Under the pieces are notes generated by a model that saw only the letters and a list, made by a program, of their open reading frames with translations, was not told the origin of the DNA and did no database searches. 15,560 bases of DNA from contig JBDGSI010000037.1 of NCBI GenBank assembly GCA_042217615.1, positions 1-15,560 on the forward strand, written 5' to 3'. This document shows positions 5,349 to 12,691 of this stretch, piece after piece. The stretch is from JBDGSM01 sp042217615. GTDB taxonomy: Archaea > Nanohalarchaeota > Nanosalinia > Nanosalinales > Nanosalinaceae. Position 1 is the stretch's first letter; the number at the start of each line of letters is the position of its first letter. The position numbers were made by a program, and so were the translations under genes.

Positions 5349-6092
5349 TCAGAGTTTCTTTATTTTGCCTGGTTGTGGTTCGTAGCAGGTTCCGTCGCTG
5401 AGCAGGGAGTTTATTGTATCTTCTAGCTGGTCTTCTGGTGCGTCGAGTTCGTCTATGATCTGGCTGTAGTCTGCTCCGTCTCCCTCGTCAAGCTCTTCTA
5501 TGGTGTTGAGGACTTCTTTTTCCATGTTTTCTCTTTCTTCTGTGCCTGTGTTGTTGAACTGTTCTCCAAAGCTTTGTAGCAGGGCGTCGACTTCGTCTTC
5601 GTCTAGTTTGCCTGCCATTTCTTTTTCTATTTCTTCCTGACTTTTTCCTGATTCTTTAAGTTGTTTTACTGTTTCCTTTATCTGTTTCCATTTTTCTCTT
5701 TCTTTCTGGATTCTAAGTCTGTGAAGAAGCTCTTTCTGCACGTCTGTGTCTTGAAGTACTTCTCCATCCAGGTAGATCTGGCCTTGGTACTCTCTGACTT
5801 TTCCGACTACTTCAAGGATATCGCCGATCTCGTAGTCTTCCATGCGCTCTACTTCGTTGAAGAACTTCACCTGTGTAGTATCTTTCCCATCATCCAAGGT
5901 GAGAGAGGCGTACGTCTCATCATCATTTATGAAAGAGTCAACAACTGTTCCAACAAGTCTGGCCCGGGAAAGCCTTCTGCCGTCAGGAGTTAACAGGAAA
6001 TTGGGTTCAAAACCCTCTCTCTGAAAGTATTTTCCGTTATTCAGTTCTTCAGTATCCGTAATCTTAGCCGTCTGCCTCTTCTGCTGGGGCAT
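5349..6092 (-). CDS. RPA-associated OB-fold protein with C-terminal winged helix
   Basis: 247 residues. The N-terminus (about 28-115) matches archaeal RPA-associated proteins: PNFLLTPDGRRLSRARLVGTVV, then an OB fold with YASLTLDDGKDTTQVKFF and GDILEVVGKVREYQGQIYLDGE. A charged helical linker follows (118-180, with KESGKSQEEIEKEMAGKL). The C-terminal 55 residues form a winged-helix-like domain ending YEPQPGKIKKL, strikingly like the end of MCM encoded next to it. By family knowledge such proteins are subunits or partners of the RPA ssDNA-binding complex. Loading or tethering at the replication fork is inferred. The start is ATG, with TAGTAAAGG/TTGATAAG 20-30 nt upstream. AAGGCCTT lies two bases after the stop. 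An eRPA32-like subunit is the alternative description. Confidence 0.82.
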   Translation of the reverse strand: MPQQKRQTAKITDTEELNNGKYFQREGFEPNFLLTPDGRRLSRARLVGTVVDSFINDDETYASLTLDDGKDTTQVKFFNEVERMEDYEIGDILEVVGKVREYQGQIYLDGEVLQDTDVQKELLHRLRIQKEREKWKQIKETVKQLKESGKSQEEIEKEMAGKLDEDEVDALLQSFGEQFNNTGTEERENMEKEVLNTIEELDEGDGADYSQIIDELDAPEDQLEDTINSLLSDGTCYEPQPGKIKKL

Positions 6093-6182
6093 ACTAAGAA
6101 AACTACATACTCAATCTTATCAACCTTTACTAGAACCAAGCTCAGCAACAAAAACTAACCTATTGAGGAAGGCCTTCAACCA

Positions 6183-8177
6183 TTATATTTTCTGTACATG
6201 ACCTTGCTGAGGTTCAAACAGTTCTCCCTCTCTTTTCAACTGTTCTATAATTTCTTCCGCCTTCTCCCGCTCTATTCCCTCTTCTTCAGCGCTGTCAAGT
6301 ACTTCTTCTATTTCAGCTGAGTCATCATCTCCTGCTAACTCTTCTATAATATGTTTAACTGTTTGAAGCCTGTTCCTCTGGGAGCTGGAGACCCCTGATT
6401 CAATCATGTCGATATCAAATTCTCCTGTCTCCGGATCCACACCTACAAGCTTCAGTGAGTAGGTAAGCAGGTCGATTGCACGTTCAGCGTCTTCTAATGT
6501 TACTTCTTCGTTGAGGTGGGCTCTGGCTGAGGCCTCAGCGGTACGTATCGTGGCTTCCAGCTGTCTTGCGGTGATAGGTACGCCTCCTCCTTCCTGGCCT
6601 TCCCCTTTTTCACGCATGCTTACGTAGAACTCCTGTATCTTTTCTGAGGCCTCTTCTGTAAGCACCGGGTTGACGTTTTTCTTGGCGTATGCTATGTATT
6701 TCCTGAGCTTCTCTCCAGGTATTTCTGGAGTGGTTTCCTCCGGTTCTATATGGTTTTGAAGGATTTTGGAGGCAAGTTCTGAGTCTTTTTCTTTATCTGG
6801 TTCGTCCATCACCGGGAAGATGAAGTCAAATCTTGAGAGAAGAGTGTCTCCTATACTTATCTGATCCGCTATAGGCTCATACGGGTCGAAACGCCCTAGT
6901 TTAGGGTTTCCTGCAGCCAGTATGGAAGTTTCTGCATTCAAAGTAGCTTGAATATTGGCTTTGGATACGCTGATCTGTTGTTGCTCCATTGCTTCGTGCA
7001 GGGAGCTTCTGTCCTCCTTATCCATTTTGTCGATTTCGTCAATAGCTGCCATTCCTTTATGTGCAAGGACTACGGCTCCAGCCTCCAGTGAGAACTCTCC
7101 TGTTGACTCCTCTTTTACTACGGATGCTGTAAGGCCTGCTCCAGTCGAGCTCTTTCCGACTACGTAGCGGCCTTTTGGAGCTATCTCTCCCGTAAACTTC
7201 AGAAGCTGTGATTTACCTGTTCCCGGCTCACCGATTAAGAGTATGTGAAGATCTCCACGGCTTTTAACTCCATCATCCCTGACCTTCTTCACTCCTCCAA
7301 ACATTTGAAGGGCTATAGCCTCTTTGATTCTTTCATGGCCGTAAATACTCGGCGCTATTGAGTTATTAATTCTTTCAAATATGTCTTCGTTCTCCGCCAT
7401 CTGCTTTATCTCTTCTTTCTCCTCCTGAGTCAGCTCCAGTTCCTCAAACTCTTGCTGAGTAGGGTTTACATGGTTGGCTTCCATGTAAATATCAAACTTC
7501 TTTGAATCCTTCTTCAACGGTTTCTCACGGATCGTGCCTGTGACCTCAACTACGTTACCAGGCACCACTCTTTTCTGGAAATCAGGATCCACAAGGTCTC
7601 CTTCAAGCCTTACAGCGAGGGAGGTAGGCTGCTCCGAACCTTCTCTTGACTCAGGGTTCTCCTCCAAAGTTACAACCTGTGTATCCGTCATTATCTTTTC
7701 CTGAACCTCAAACTTCTTCGAACCGCATTCACATTTATACGGAGATTTCAGCTTCGAAGAATCCTGCTCCTTCTCATATGTATCACCGCATTTCGTACAC
7801 TCAAAAACCGCTGAAACAACCTCAGGCTTAACCTGAGAAGCACGCTTAATCATGCCTTCGATAGGGACAAAATTGCCGATATGCTTAGACCTTAAATTCT
7901 TCAGCAAAACCTGATCCTCTTCAGGAAAATTAGTGAAACGAGCACGGAACTCACGATCCGTCACCTGATCATGAGCCTGAAGGCCTTCCTCAGCCGCTTC
8001 AACAGCCTGACTAGGATTACGCCTCAGAAAATCTGTTACCTCAAAACTGAACATGTCCAAATCCTCAAAGTCAACAACGACAGCGTCATCCCCGTTCTTA
8101 ACAGCTTCAGCTACCTGGGAGTAATACTTCTCAGAGAAAAATTCTTCAAACTCCTTCACCGCCTCCCCGTACTCCAT
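6183..8177 (-). CDS. mcm: Replicative DNA helicase MCM
   Basis: 664 residues, full length, no intein. The N-terminal domain includes a zinc ribbon with Cys127, Cys130, Cys149 and Cys151 (CTKC...CECG) and an OB fold with the PGNVVEVTGTIRE hairpin region (206-218). The AAA+ core has Walker A GEPGTGKS (316-323), Walker B MAAIDEIDKM (376-385), sensor 1 Asn424 in AAGNP, arginine finger Arg449 in LLSRFD, and sensor 2 around Arg538 in ITARQLEATIR. A winged helix ends in FEPQQGHVQKI. The hexamer unwinds DNA 3'-5' with GINS and Cdc45/RecJ. The minus-strand TATA (CATTTATC, 8203-8210) is 29 nt from the ATG, so the transcript is probably leaderless. AAGGCCTT lies six bases after the stop. Confidence 0.98.
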   Translation of the reverse strand: MEYGEAVKEFEEFFSEKYYSQVAEAVKNGDDAVVVDFEDLDMFSFEVTDFLRRNPSQAVEAAEEGLQAHDQVTDREFRARFTNFPEEDQVLLKNLRSKHIGNFVPIEGMIKRASQVKPEVVSAVFECTKCGDTYEKEQDSSKLKSPYKCECGSKKFEVQEKIMTDTQVVTLEENPESREGSEQPTSLAVRLEGDLVDPDFQKRVVPGNVVEVTGTIREKPLKKDSKKFDIYMEANHVNPTQQEFEELELTQEEKEEIKQMAENEDIFERINNSIAPSIYGHERIKEAIALQMFGGVKKVRDDGVKSRGDLHILLIGEPGTGKSQLLKFTGEIAPKGRYVVGKSSTGAGLTASVVKEESTGEFSLEAGAVVLAHKGMAAIDEIDKMDKEDRSSLHEAMEQQQISVSKANIQATLNAETSILAAGNPKLGRFDPYEPIADQISIGDTLLSRFDFIFPVMDEPDKEKDSELASKILQNHIEPEETTPEIPGEKLRKYIAYAKKNVNPVLTEEASEKIQEFYVSMREKGEGQEGGGVPITARQLEATIRTAEASARAHLNEEVTLEDAERAIDLLTYSLKLVGVDPETGEFDIDMIESGVSSSQRNRLQTVKHIIEELAGDDDSAEIEEVLDSAEEEGIEREKAEEIIEQLKREGELFEPQQGHVQKI

Positions 8178-8241
8178 ACAAAATTATTTTCCCGCAAAAA
8201 GTGATAAATGTGAAAACAGTTAAGGCCTTCAAAAAAATATA
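8178..8241. promoter_or_regulatory. Compact bidirectional promoter, mcm / PCD-like gene
   Basis: Only 64 bp separate the two ATG codons. GATAAATG (8203-8210) is the best TATA-like element: about 29 nt from the mcm ATG on one side and about 36 nt from the PCD-like ATG on the other, so it may serve both. An AAGGCCTT motif (8222-8229) sits between it and the plus-strand start. No Shine-Dalgarno precedes either gene. Confidence 0.5.
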
Positions 8242-8535
8242 ATGGCAGAAGAACCATTGACTGAAGAGGAAGTCAGAGGCAAAATGGAAAACCTGGAGAT
8301 ATGGGGCGTTGAAGACAACAAACTGGCAACCCGTATAGAGTTCAACGATTACAAAGAGGCCTGCTTCTTCGCTAACACAGTATTTTCACTGGCGGAGAAA
8401 AACTTTCATCATCCAAAAGTTTCAGTGGAGTACGACGCAGTTGAAATAGATTTATGGAGTCACGATGTAGAAGGCCTTACAGAGAAGGATTTTCAGCTTG
8501 CTGAAGAAGTGGAGGATGCACTTAAAAGTATTTAA
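8242..8535 (+). CDS. Pterin-4a-carbinolamine dehydratase-like protein
   Basis: 97 residues, normal length for the PCD/DCoH family. The signature is present: EKNFHHPKVSVEYDAVEIDLWSHD, with His56, His57, Pro58, Tyr64, Trp72 and His74, followed by Asp83 in LTEKDFQLA. The N-terminal LTEEEVRGKMENLEIWGVEDNKL aligns with the usual first helix and strand. By family knowledge it dehydrates 4a-hydroxy-tetrahydropterins or, more likely in archaea, takes part in molybdopterin-related metabolism; the archaeal role is not settled. No aromatic amino-acid hydroxylase or cofactor gene is next to it, so context does not decide. It is transcribed divergently from mcm, and the 3' spacer ends in a T-run at 8577-8582. 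Confidence 0.9.
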   Translation: MAEEPLTEEEVRGKMENLEIWGVEDNKLATRIEFNDYKEACFFANTVFSLAEKNFHHPKVSVEYDAVEIDLWSHDVEGLTEKDFQLAEEVEDALKSI

Positions 8536-8581
8536 AGCAGTTAAACCAGTTTCTATCTCTGCCCTCTTATTTCAACATTTT
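8536..8581 (+). terminator. T-rich spacer between convergent PCD-like and Nudix genes
   Basis: The 46-bp spacer ends in a run of T (8577-8582) on the plus strand, which could terminate the PCD-like transcript in the archaeal manner. No hairpin and no AGGCCT motif are seen here. Confidence 0.35.
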
Positions 8582-9025
8582 TTACTGTTGGCGCGTGTCT
8601 TTCACTATTTTTGCAGGTATTTCCTTCCCCTGTAAGAAGTCATTGATCATTTCTTCCCTGTTGGGTTTTCTGAGATCTGTTTTTTTAGCTTCTCCCGGTT
8701 TGAAGAATTTCTGGCTCATAATTTCCTGGTTGCGTGCTCTTTCACCTTTTTTTACCGGGCTACATTTGAATAGTGTGATCAGAACTGATCTGCCTGTTCG
8801 AACGCTTTTCTCCCAGTACATTCCGATCGGTTTTTCAACCCTGGCTTCGAAGCCGGTTTCTTCTTCCAATTCTCTTAAGATACATTCTCTAAAGGTTTCG
8901 CCGTCCTTCATTGAGCCGCCGGGCAGATCCCATTGACCTCTGACATGTTCTTTCCCTTCCTGAACCATCAGAATCTTACCATCTTTCTCCAGGACTGCTT
9001 TTGTGGATATATGGAAGTCGTGCAT
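8582..9025 (-). CDS. Nudix hydrolase
   Basis: 147 residues with an exact Nudix box from Gly37 to Phe59 (G-x5-E-x7-REL-x-EE-x-G-F): the residues after LPGG are SMKDGE, then RELEEETGF. The preceding GKILMVQEGKEHVRGQWDLPGG is the usual strand and loop. It should hydrolyse a nucleoside diphosphate linked to another moiety, such as a damaged NTP, ADP-ribose or a nucleotide sugar; the substrate cannot be read from the sequence. The C-terminal part is lysine- and arginine-rich. A minus-strand TATA-like AATTTAAAT at 9050-9058 is about 29 nt before the ATG, so the transcript is probably leaderless. Confidence 0.94.
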   Translation of the reverse strand: MHDFHISTKAVLEKDGKILMVQEGKEHVRGQWDLPGGSMKDGETFRECILRELEEETGFEARVEKPIGMYWEKSVRTGRSVLITLFKCSPVKKGERARNQEIMSQKFFKPGEAKKTDLRKPNREEMINDFLQGKEIPAKIVKDTRQQ

Positions 9026-9151
9026 CCTATTGGGTTTTGAAACCTTTCTAATTTAAATCCTAGGTTGAATCAGCCTGATCTAAGTTCCTTGATTGAGAAA
9101 AAGTTAGCTGGTAAACAGTAAAAAGAGAAGAAAAGAGTAGCGAGGCCTTTA

Positions 9152-9700
9152 CTAGAGGGCGCCTATTTCTTCCAGGTTTTCTTCAAGCTGAGAGATTCCT
9201 TTCTTAACGTCTTCGTAGGTCTTCCCTCCTGTGCAGACCAAGTTACCTGAGCTGAAGAGCAGGAATACTACTTCAGGTTCTTCAAGTCTGTAGACAAGGC
9301 CTGGGAACTGCTCAGGCTCATACTCTGTTCCTACAAGCTCGAATGCTATCCTGTTAAGGTTCAGTGTTGCTTCAAGCTGTGAAGATGCTACAATGTTTTG
9401 AACCGTAACATCTGGCTTTGTGTCAATATTAACATCTGCCTCTGTCAGCTCATCTATAATCTTATGTGTAGCTTCTTTTGCCTGTTCAGGAGACTTGGTC
9501 CCTGTGCAGACTACCTTCCCTGATCCAAAGAGAAGGGCAGCTGCTTTAGGTTCTTCAAGTCTGTAGACGAGGCCTGGGAACTGCTCCGGCTCATACTCTG
9601 TGTTTTTAAGGTATATTGCGATTCTGTCTAGAGGAAGCCTCTGATTAAATGTAGCGGAGGCTACCACATTCTGAATCTCGATTTCGTCATCTTCAACCAT
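9152..9700 (-). CDS. tbp: TATA-box-binding protein TBP
   Basis: 182 residues in the two-lobe saddle of TBP. Lobe 1 is IQNVVASATFNQRLPLDRIA...GKVVCTGTKS and lobe 2 is VQNIVASSQLEATLNLNRIA...GNLVCTGGKT. Each lobe carries TEYEPEQFPGLVYRLEEP and the intercalating Phe/Leu region (AALLFGSG, VFLLFSSG). It recruits TFB and RNA polymerase to promoters. I chose the ATG at 9698-9700, preceded by GGTGGT (minus strand, 9708-9713) with a 7-nt spacer. A GTG at 9710-9712 would add four residues but would lie inside that ribosome-binding site. The acidic N-terminus (MVEDDEIEIQ) fits archaeal TBPs. GAGGCCTT lies two bases after the stop. Confidence 0.97.
   Translation of the reverse strand: MVEDDEIEIQNVVASATFNQRLPLDRIAIYLKNTEYEPEQFPGLVYRLEEPKAAALLFGSGKVVCTGTKSPEQAKEATHKIIDELTEADVNIDTKPDVTVQNIVASSQLEATLNLNRIAFELVGTEYEPEQFPGLVYRLEEPEVVFLLFSSGNLVCTGGKTYEDVKKGISQLEENLEEIGAL
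9275..9601 (-). repeat. Near-identical 54-bp direct repeat within tbp (9275-9328 and 9548-9601)
   Basis: The two copies are in the same orientation, 273 bp (91 codons) apart, and differ at only two of 54 positions, both silent. They encode the same stretch, TEYEPEQFPGLVYRLEEP, in each lobe. The rest of the lobes has diverged much further. The sharp edges of the match suggest intragenic gene conversion rather than retained ancestral similarity. Confidence 0.85.
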
Positions 9701-9779
9701 TTCTTTGACCACCTTTTATGAATTGTTTAAATACTTTAAAACGGGTTTAAAAAGGAACTCTTTTAAATGTATTTATAAA
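9701..9779 (-). promoter_or_regulatory. tbp: tbp promoter with a cluster of TATA-like elements
   Basis: Five TATA-like sites lie within about 55 bp: TTTAAATA 9726-9733, TTTAAAA 9735-9741, TTTAAAAA 9746-9753, TTTTAAAT 9761-9768 and ATTTATAAA 9771-9779. GGTGGT (minus strand, 9708-9713) is the probable ribosome binding site. Any of the middle sites could direct a short leader. Multiple sites could allow TBP to influence its own promoter (inference). Confidence 0.5.
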
Positions 9780-9832
9780 GGAGAACGATGTTTGGAGAAA
9801 AAGTGGAGAGTTAAATGAGAGAATAAGGCTTT

Positions 9833-10408
9833 TTACTTGCCTCTGTTGTCGTTGGCTGCCTGTGAAGGCCTTACCTTTTCTGCTCCTTTGCCTTTGTTGT
9901 CGAGGCCTCTACTGCTTTTTGCTGCTGGTGTCAGGCCTTCTTCTGCCCTGTTTCTGTTCTCTGTGATCCAGTTGATGTCTTCGTCGTTCTGGATTACTGG
10001 TTCTTCTGGGTCGACCATGATGACTTCGAACCATTTCCGGTTTCCGTCTTCGAGGACCCAGTAGCTGTCCAAGACTTCGAGGTTGGAGTATTCTTTGGAC
10101 GCTCTTTCTTCTGCGATTACCTGTTTGGATTTCTTGGAGGAGTAACGGTTCTGTCCTGTATTACGGGGCTTTCTCCCTGCGTCAGGTCTTTTTCTTTTGG
10201 TTCCTCCTTTGTCGACCTGTACTCTTACTATGTTGAAGCCTTTTTTGGCTTTGTATCCCTGGCTTCTTGCCTTTGGGATTCTTGTCGGGTTGTCCATCTT
10301 CTTGATCTTTTCTTCTTGCCGCCATTGCACCAGTCTCTCTTTCCAGATTTCATCTAGGTTCTCTTTGGGTTGCTCGTACTGTTCTCGGGCGTATTTGTAG
10401 TAACTCAT
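9833..10408 (-). CDS. rpl15e: Ribosomal protein eL15
   Basis: 191 residues, typical of archaeal eL15 (L15e). Recognisable blocks are MSYYKYAREQYEQP, PTRIPKARSQGYKAKKGFNIVRVQVDKGGTKRKRPDAGRKP (about 41-81, the basic rRNA-binding core), YSNLEVLDSYWVLEDGNRKWFEVIMVDPEEPVI and the basic tail with AAKSSRGLDNKGKG. It is a structural protein of the large ribosomal subunit. The GTTTATAA TATA element on the minus strand (10455-10462) is about 49 nt from the ATG, leaving a leader of about 20-25 nt. Downstream, AAGGCTTT (9825-9832, one mismatch from the genome palindrome) abuts the stop. The gene sits just upstream of tbp in the same direction but with separate promoters. Confidence 0.96.
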   Translation of the reverse strand: MSYYKYAREQYEQPKENLDEIWKERLVQWRQEEKIKKMDNPTRIPKARSQGYKAKKGFNIVRVQVDKGGTKRKRPDAGRKPRNTGQNRYSSKKSKQVIAEERASKEYSNLEVLDSYWVLEDGNRKWFEVIMVDPEEPVIQNDEDINWITENRNRAEEGLTPAAKSSRGLDNKGKGAEKVRPSQAANDNRGK

Positions 10409-10533
10409 AGTTAAGGGGACAACTCCTGTACCTTGTTAAGGTGTCGGAAAAACATTATAAACCCTGTCGAGATACTGCCCCTCAATAACAAAACACATAT
10501 AAGAGCTTTTTGTCATTCTTTAGTTGTGATACT
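10409..10533. promoter_or_regulatory. Divergent promoter region, eL15 / membrane zinc-finger gene
   Basis: Minus strand: GTTTATAA (10455-10462), about 49 nt before the eL15 ATG, with a small inverted repeat CCTTGTTAAGG (10431-10441) lying at the expected start site. Plus strand: CATATAAG at about 10495-10502, some 33 nt before the ATG at 10534. The two transcripts therefore use separate TATA elements. Confidence 0.5.
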
Positions 10534-10896
10534 ATGCATCCGGCGATCAAAATACTTGTAGGTGCGTTGATGGTAGTGCTTGGGATCTTTTCCCTGACGC
10601 TTTCAGACTTCCTTCAGGCCTTTGTTACTTTGCTGAAGGGTTCGATCGGCCCTCTATTGGTGCTGGTCGGTGCATTCATTATCTGGCTTGAAAGCGATGA
10701 GTGGAAAATGAGGCGTTCCCAGACCAAGGACAGCGATGTTGGACTTCAGAAACAGCTTCAGGAAGAAGTAGACAAGGAAGAGGAAGAAGATGAAGAACCT
10801 GAGGAATCCGAGGACAGACATGCCTGCCCTGAATGTGGTAAAGAGTTCGACACGGAGAGAGGAATGAAGATCCACATGGCGCAAAAGCACGATTAA
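10534..10896 (+). CDS. Membrane-anchored single C2H2 zinc-finger protein
   Basis: 120 residues. Two hydrophobic helices, about 5-23 (IKILVGALMVVLGIFSLTL) and 33-52 (ending LLVLVGAFIIWL), are followed by a basic/charged stretch, an acidic linker (VDKEEEEDEEPEESED, about 79-94) and one C-terminal C2H2 finger: Cys98, Cys101, His114, His119 (C-x2-C-x12-H-x4-H). With both ends probably cytoplasmic, the finger would be displayed on the inner membrane face. The function is unknown: a membrane-tethered nucleic-acid or protein-binding module is a reasonable guess. I chose the ATG at 10534 over a TTG at 10510 because a TATA-like CATATAAG lies 33 nt before it. AAGGCCTT follows the stop by ten bases. Confidence 0.8.
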   Translation: MHPAIKILVGALMVVLGIFSLTLSDFLQAFVTLLKGSIGPLLVLVGAFIIWLESDEWKMRRSQTKDSDVGLQKQLQEEVDKEEEEDEEPEESEDRHACPECGKEFDTERGMKIHMAQKHD

Positions 10897-10936
10897 ACCA
10901 CTATTTAAGGCCTTTCAGGCCGTTCTCCCTGTTTCT

Positions 10937-12610
10937 TTAATTTTGATCTTCAAACAGTTTCTCCACTTTATTTAGAGTATCTGCCTCTTCTTTATCCCCC
11001 CTAAACTGTTTCATCCTGGGAAACCGCAGTGCGTAACCGGAGTCATAGGTAGGTGACTTCTGTATCTCCTCATATTCAACCTCTACTATTACTTCAGGCC
11101 TTACTTCTACTCTCCTTCCTTCTTCACTGGTGATCAAGGGTTTAAGTTTCTCCGTGATTTCCTGGAACTGTTCATCTGTAAGGCCTGTAGCCATTTTCCC
11201 TACTTCGAGGTATTCATCGTTTTCTTCATCGTAGCATCCTAGGAACAGTCTTCCTAGCCAGTCGCTTCGTCTTCCCTCGCTCCATTTTGCTGCTATGATC
11301 GCCAGGTCCAGTGTCTCCATAACAGGCTTCAGCTTGACCATGTAGCCAACGCGGTTTCCAGGCTTGTACTCTGCATCCATGTTCTTCATCATTATGCCTT
11401 CATGGCCTTCGCTGAGGCTGCGTTGCTGCATTTCCTGCACTTTCTCCGGTTCAGAGGTTTCCATGTAATCCACAAGCTGCATTTCCCTTTCTTTTTCCTG
11501 CACTATATCCTCAAGTTTTTCCCATCGATTCCTGTATTTTTCTTCAAGTATCGGTTCTTCAAGATATATCAGGTCGAAAGGCCTTACCGTCACCGGTATT
11601 TTCTCTTTCAGCTTCTGGATATCGTATTTGCGTTTGATTCTTTTCGAAAGCTTCTGGAATGGGATCATTGAGCCGTCTTCAGGGTTGTATCCTACCAGTT
11701 CTGTGTCAAGAATACAGTTTTCAGAGTTTATGTACTGTTCAACTGCTTTTACAACATCCGGGAACTGTTCTGTAACGTCTTCCAGTCTCCGGGTGAAGAC
11801 TTTGACCTCACCGTCCTTAACATGTATCTGGGCTCTCACGCCGTCGTACTTGTAGTTTATCGCTGCCGGTTTCCCTACTTCTTCAAATCCTTCCTCTATC
11901 GTATCTACTTTCTTCGCCAGCATCGATTTTACAGGCCTGTATAACTCAAGCTGTATAGAGTCCAGTGCATCAAGGCCTTCTCTACAGGCTTCCGCCACCT
12001 TTCTGAAGTCATTTGAGAAATCATAGGCTTTCTGGATTTTCTCTGCGTGCTCTCCTTCAAAAAAGGCTTCTGCAAGGCCGTCTCTTATCAGGCCTTCTCC
12101 TATCCCCAGCCTTAGGTTGTTTATAGTTATCCTGGCGATGTACCTGGCTTCCAGAGGTTCTGCTGAGGAGATCAGATCTGCGAGTTCTTTCTGTTTCTTG
12201 TCTTGGTTCACCGAGTCTTCAAGGCCTTCGGCCTCCATACCTGCTACTTTCTGCATTCTCTGGTATACTTTTTCTACTGTAAGTTCCTGCGTCATTAAAC
12301 GTTGCTGTGTCTTTTTTTCTACCATTTCCTGTGCCGCAAGCCCTAGATCTCCTTTTTCTTTCCAAGTTTTCTCTATTTCTTCTTCTTTTCTGCCTGTGGC
12401 CTTCGATATTATTTTCACCAGTGTTTTGCTGGATACTCCCATTTCCTCGTCTTTCCATTCTGGTATTGGTTCTCCTGTTGATAGGAGTACTACTTCCGGT
12501 AACTGGTCTTCAGCTTCTTGGAATAGTTCTGCGAGTATACCGGTTTTTTCCAGTGTTTTCTGTGTGGATTCCAGTTCCTGGAAGGCTTCTGCTATCCGGG
12601 AGAATTTCAC
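10937..12610 (-). CDS. lig: ATP-dependent DNA ligase
   Basis: 557 residues, the normal length for archaeal LigI-type enzymes. The N-terminal helical DNA-binding domain is about 1-225, with ARYIARITINNLRLGIGEGL at 155-174. The catalytic motif I is YKYDGVRAQ with the adenylated Lys254. Motif III is ILDTELVGY (300-308), motif IV EGIMMKN (404-410), motif V VGYMVKLKP (421-429) and motif VI RFPRM (529-533), followed by the OB-domain end. It seals nicks between Okazaki fragments and after repair. The start is GTG at 12608-12610, the family-typical MKFSRIAEAF. GTTTAAAC (12642-12649) is about 35 nt upstream. It is divergent from the nitroreductase-like gene. Confidence 0.97.
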   Translation of the reverse strand: MKFSRIAEAFQELESTQKTLEKTGILAELFQEAEDQLPEVVLLSTGEPIPEWKDEEMGVSSKTLVKIISKATGRKEEEIEKTWKEKGDLGLAAQEMVEKKTQQRLMTQELTVEKVYQRMQKVAGMEAEGLEDSVNQDKKQKELADLISSAEPLEARYIARITINNLRLGIGEGLIRDGLAEAFFEGEHAEKIQKAYDFSNDFRKVAEACREGLDALDSIQLELYRPVKSMLAKKVDTIEEGFEEVGKPAAINYKYDGVRAQIHVKDGEVKVFTRRLEDVTEQFPDVVKAVEQYINSENCILDTELVGYNPEDGSMIPFQKLSKRIKRKYDIQKLKEKIPVTVRPFDLIYLEEPILEEKYRNRWEKLEDIVQEKEREMQLVDYMETSEPEKVQEMQQRSLSEGHEGIMMKNMDAEYKPGNRVGYMVKLKPVMETLDLAIIAAKWSEGRRSDWLGRLFLGCYDEENDEYLEVGKMATGLTDEQFQEITEKLKPLITSEEGRRVEVRPEVIVEVEYEEIQKSPTYDSGYALRFPRMKQFRGDKEEADTLNKVEKLFEDQN

Positions 12611-12691
12611 GTTTACACTGTATTTTTGACTGTAGGAAAGGTTTAAACAGTTGGGCCGGTTAAAACATGGTTGAAGAGGTTGCTCTCTAAA
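12611..12691. promoter_or_regulatory. Divergent promoter region, ligase / nitroreductase
   Basis: GTTTAAAC (12642-12649), a perfect palindrome, is about 35 nt from the ligase GTG. GGTTAAAAC (12659-12667) is about 30 nt from the nitroreductase ATG. Both spacings predict very short or absent leaders. No AGGCCT motif is present here. Confidence 0.45.

Noticed and set aside
9026..9151. Possible tRNA or small RNA gene in the spacer between the Nudix and tbp genes
   Set aside because: No cloverleaf, no TTCGA-type T-loop and no strong hairpin seen; it holds the Nudix promoter (9050-9058) and the motif after the tbp stop.
12117..12629. 170-codon open frame antisense to the DNA ligase
   Set aside because: Ser/Phe-rich, no recognisable motif, lies wholly opposite a gene with all ligase motifs; a shadow of biased codon use.
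12667..12690. Short upstream frame MVEEVAL before the nitroreductase gene
   Set aside because: The TATA-like element at 12659-12667 implies transcription starts near 12688-12692, so this frame is probably not in the mRNA.
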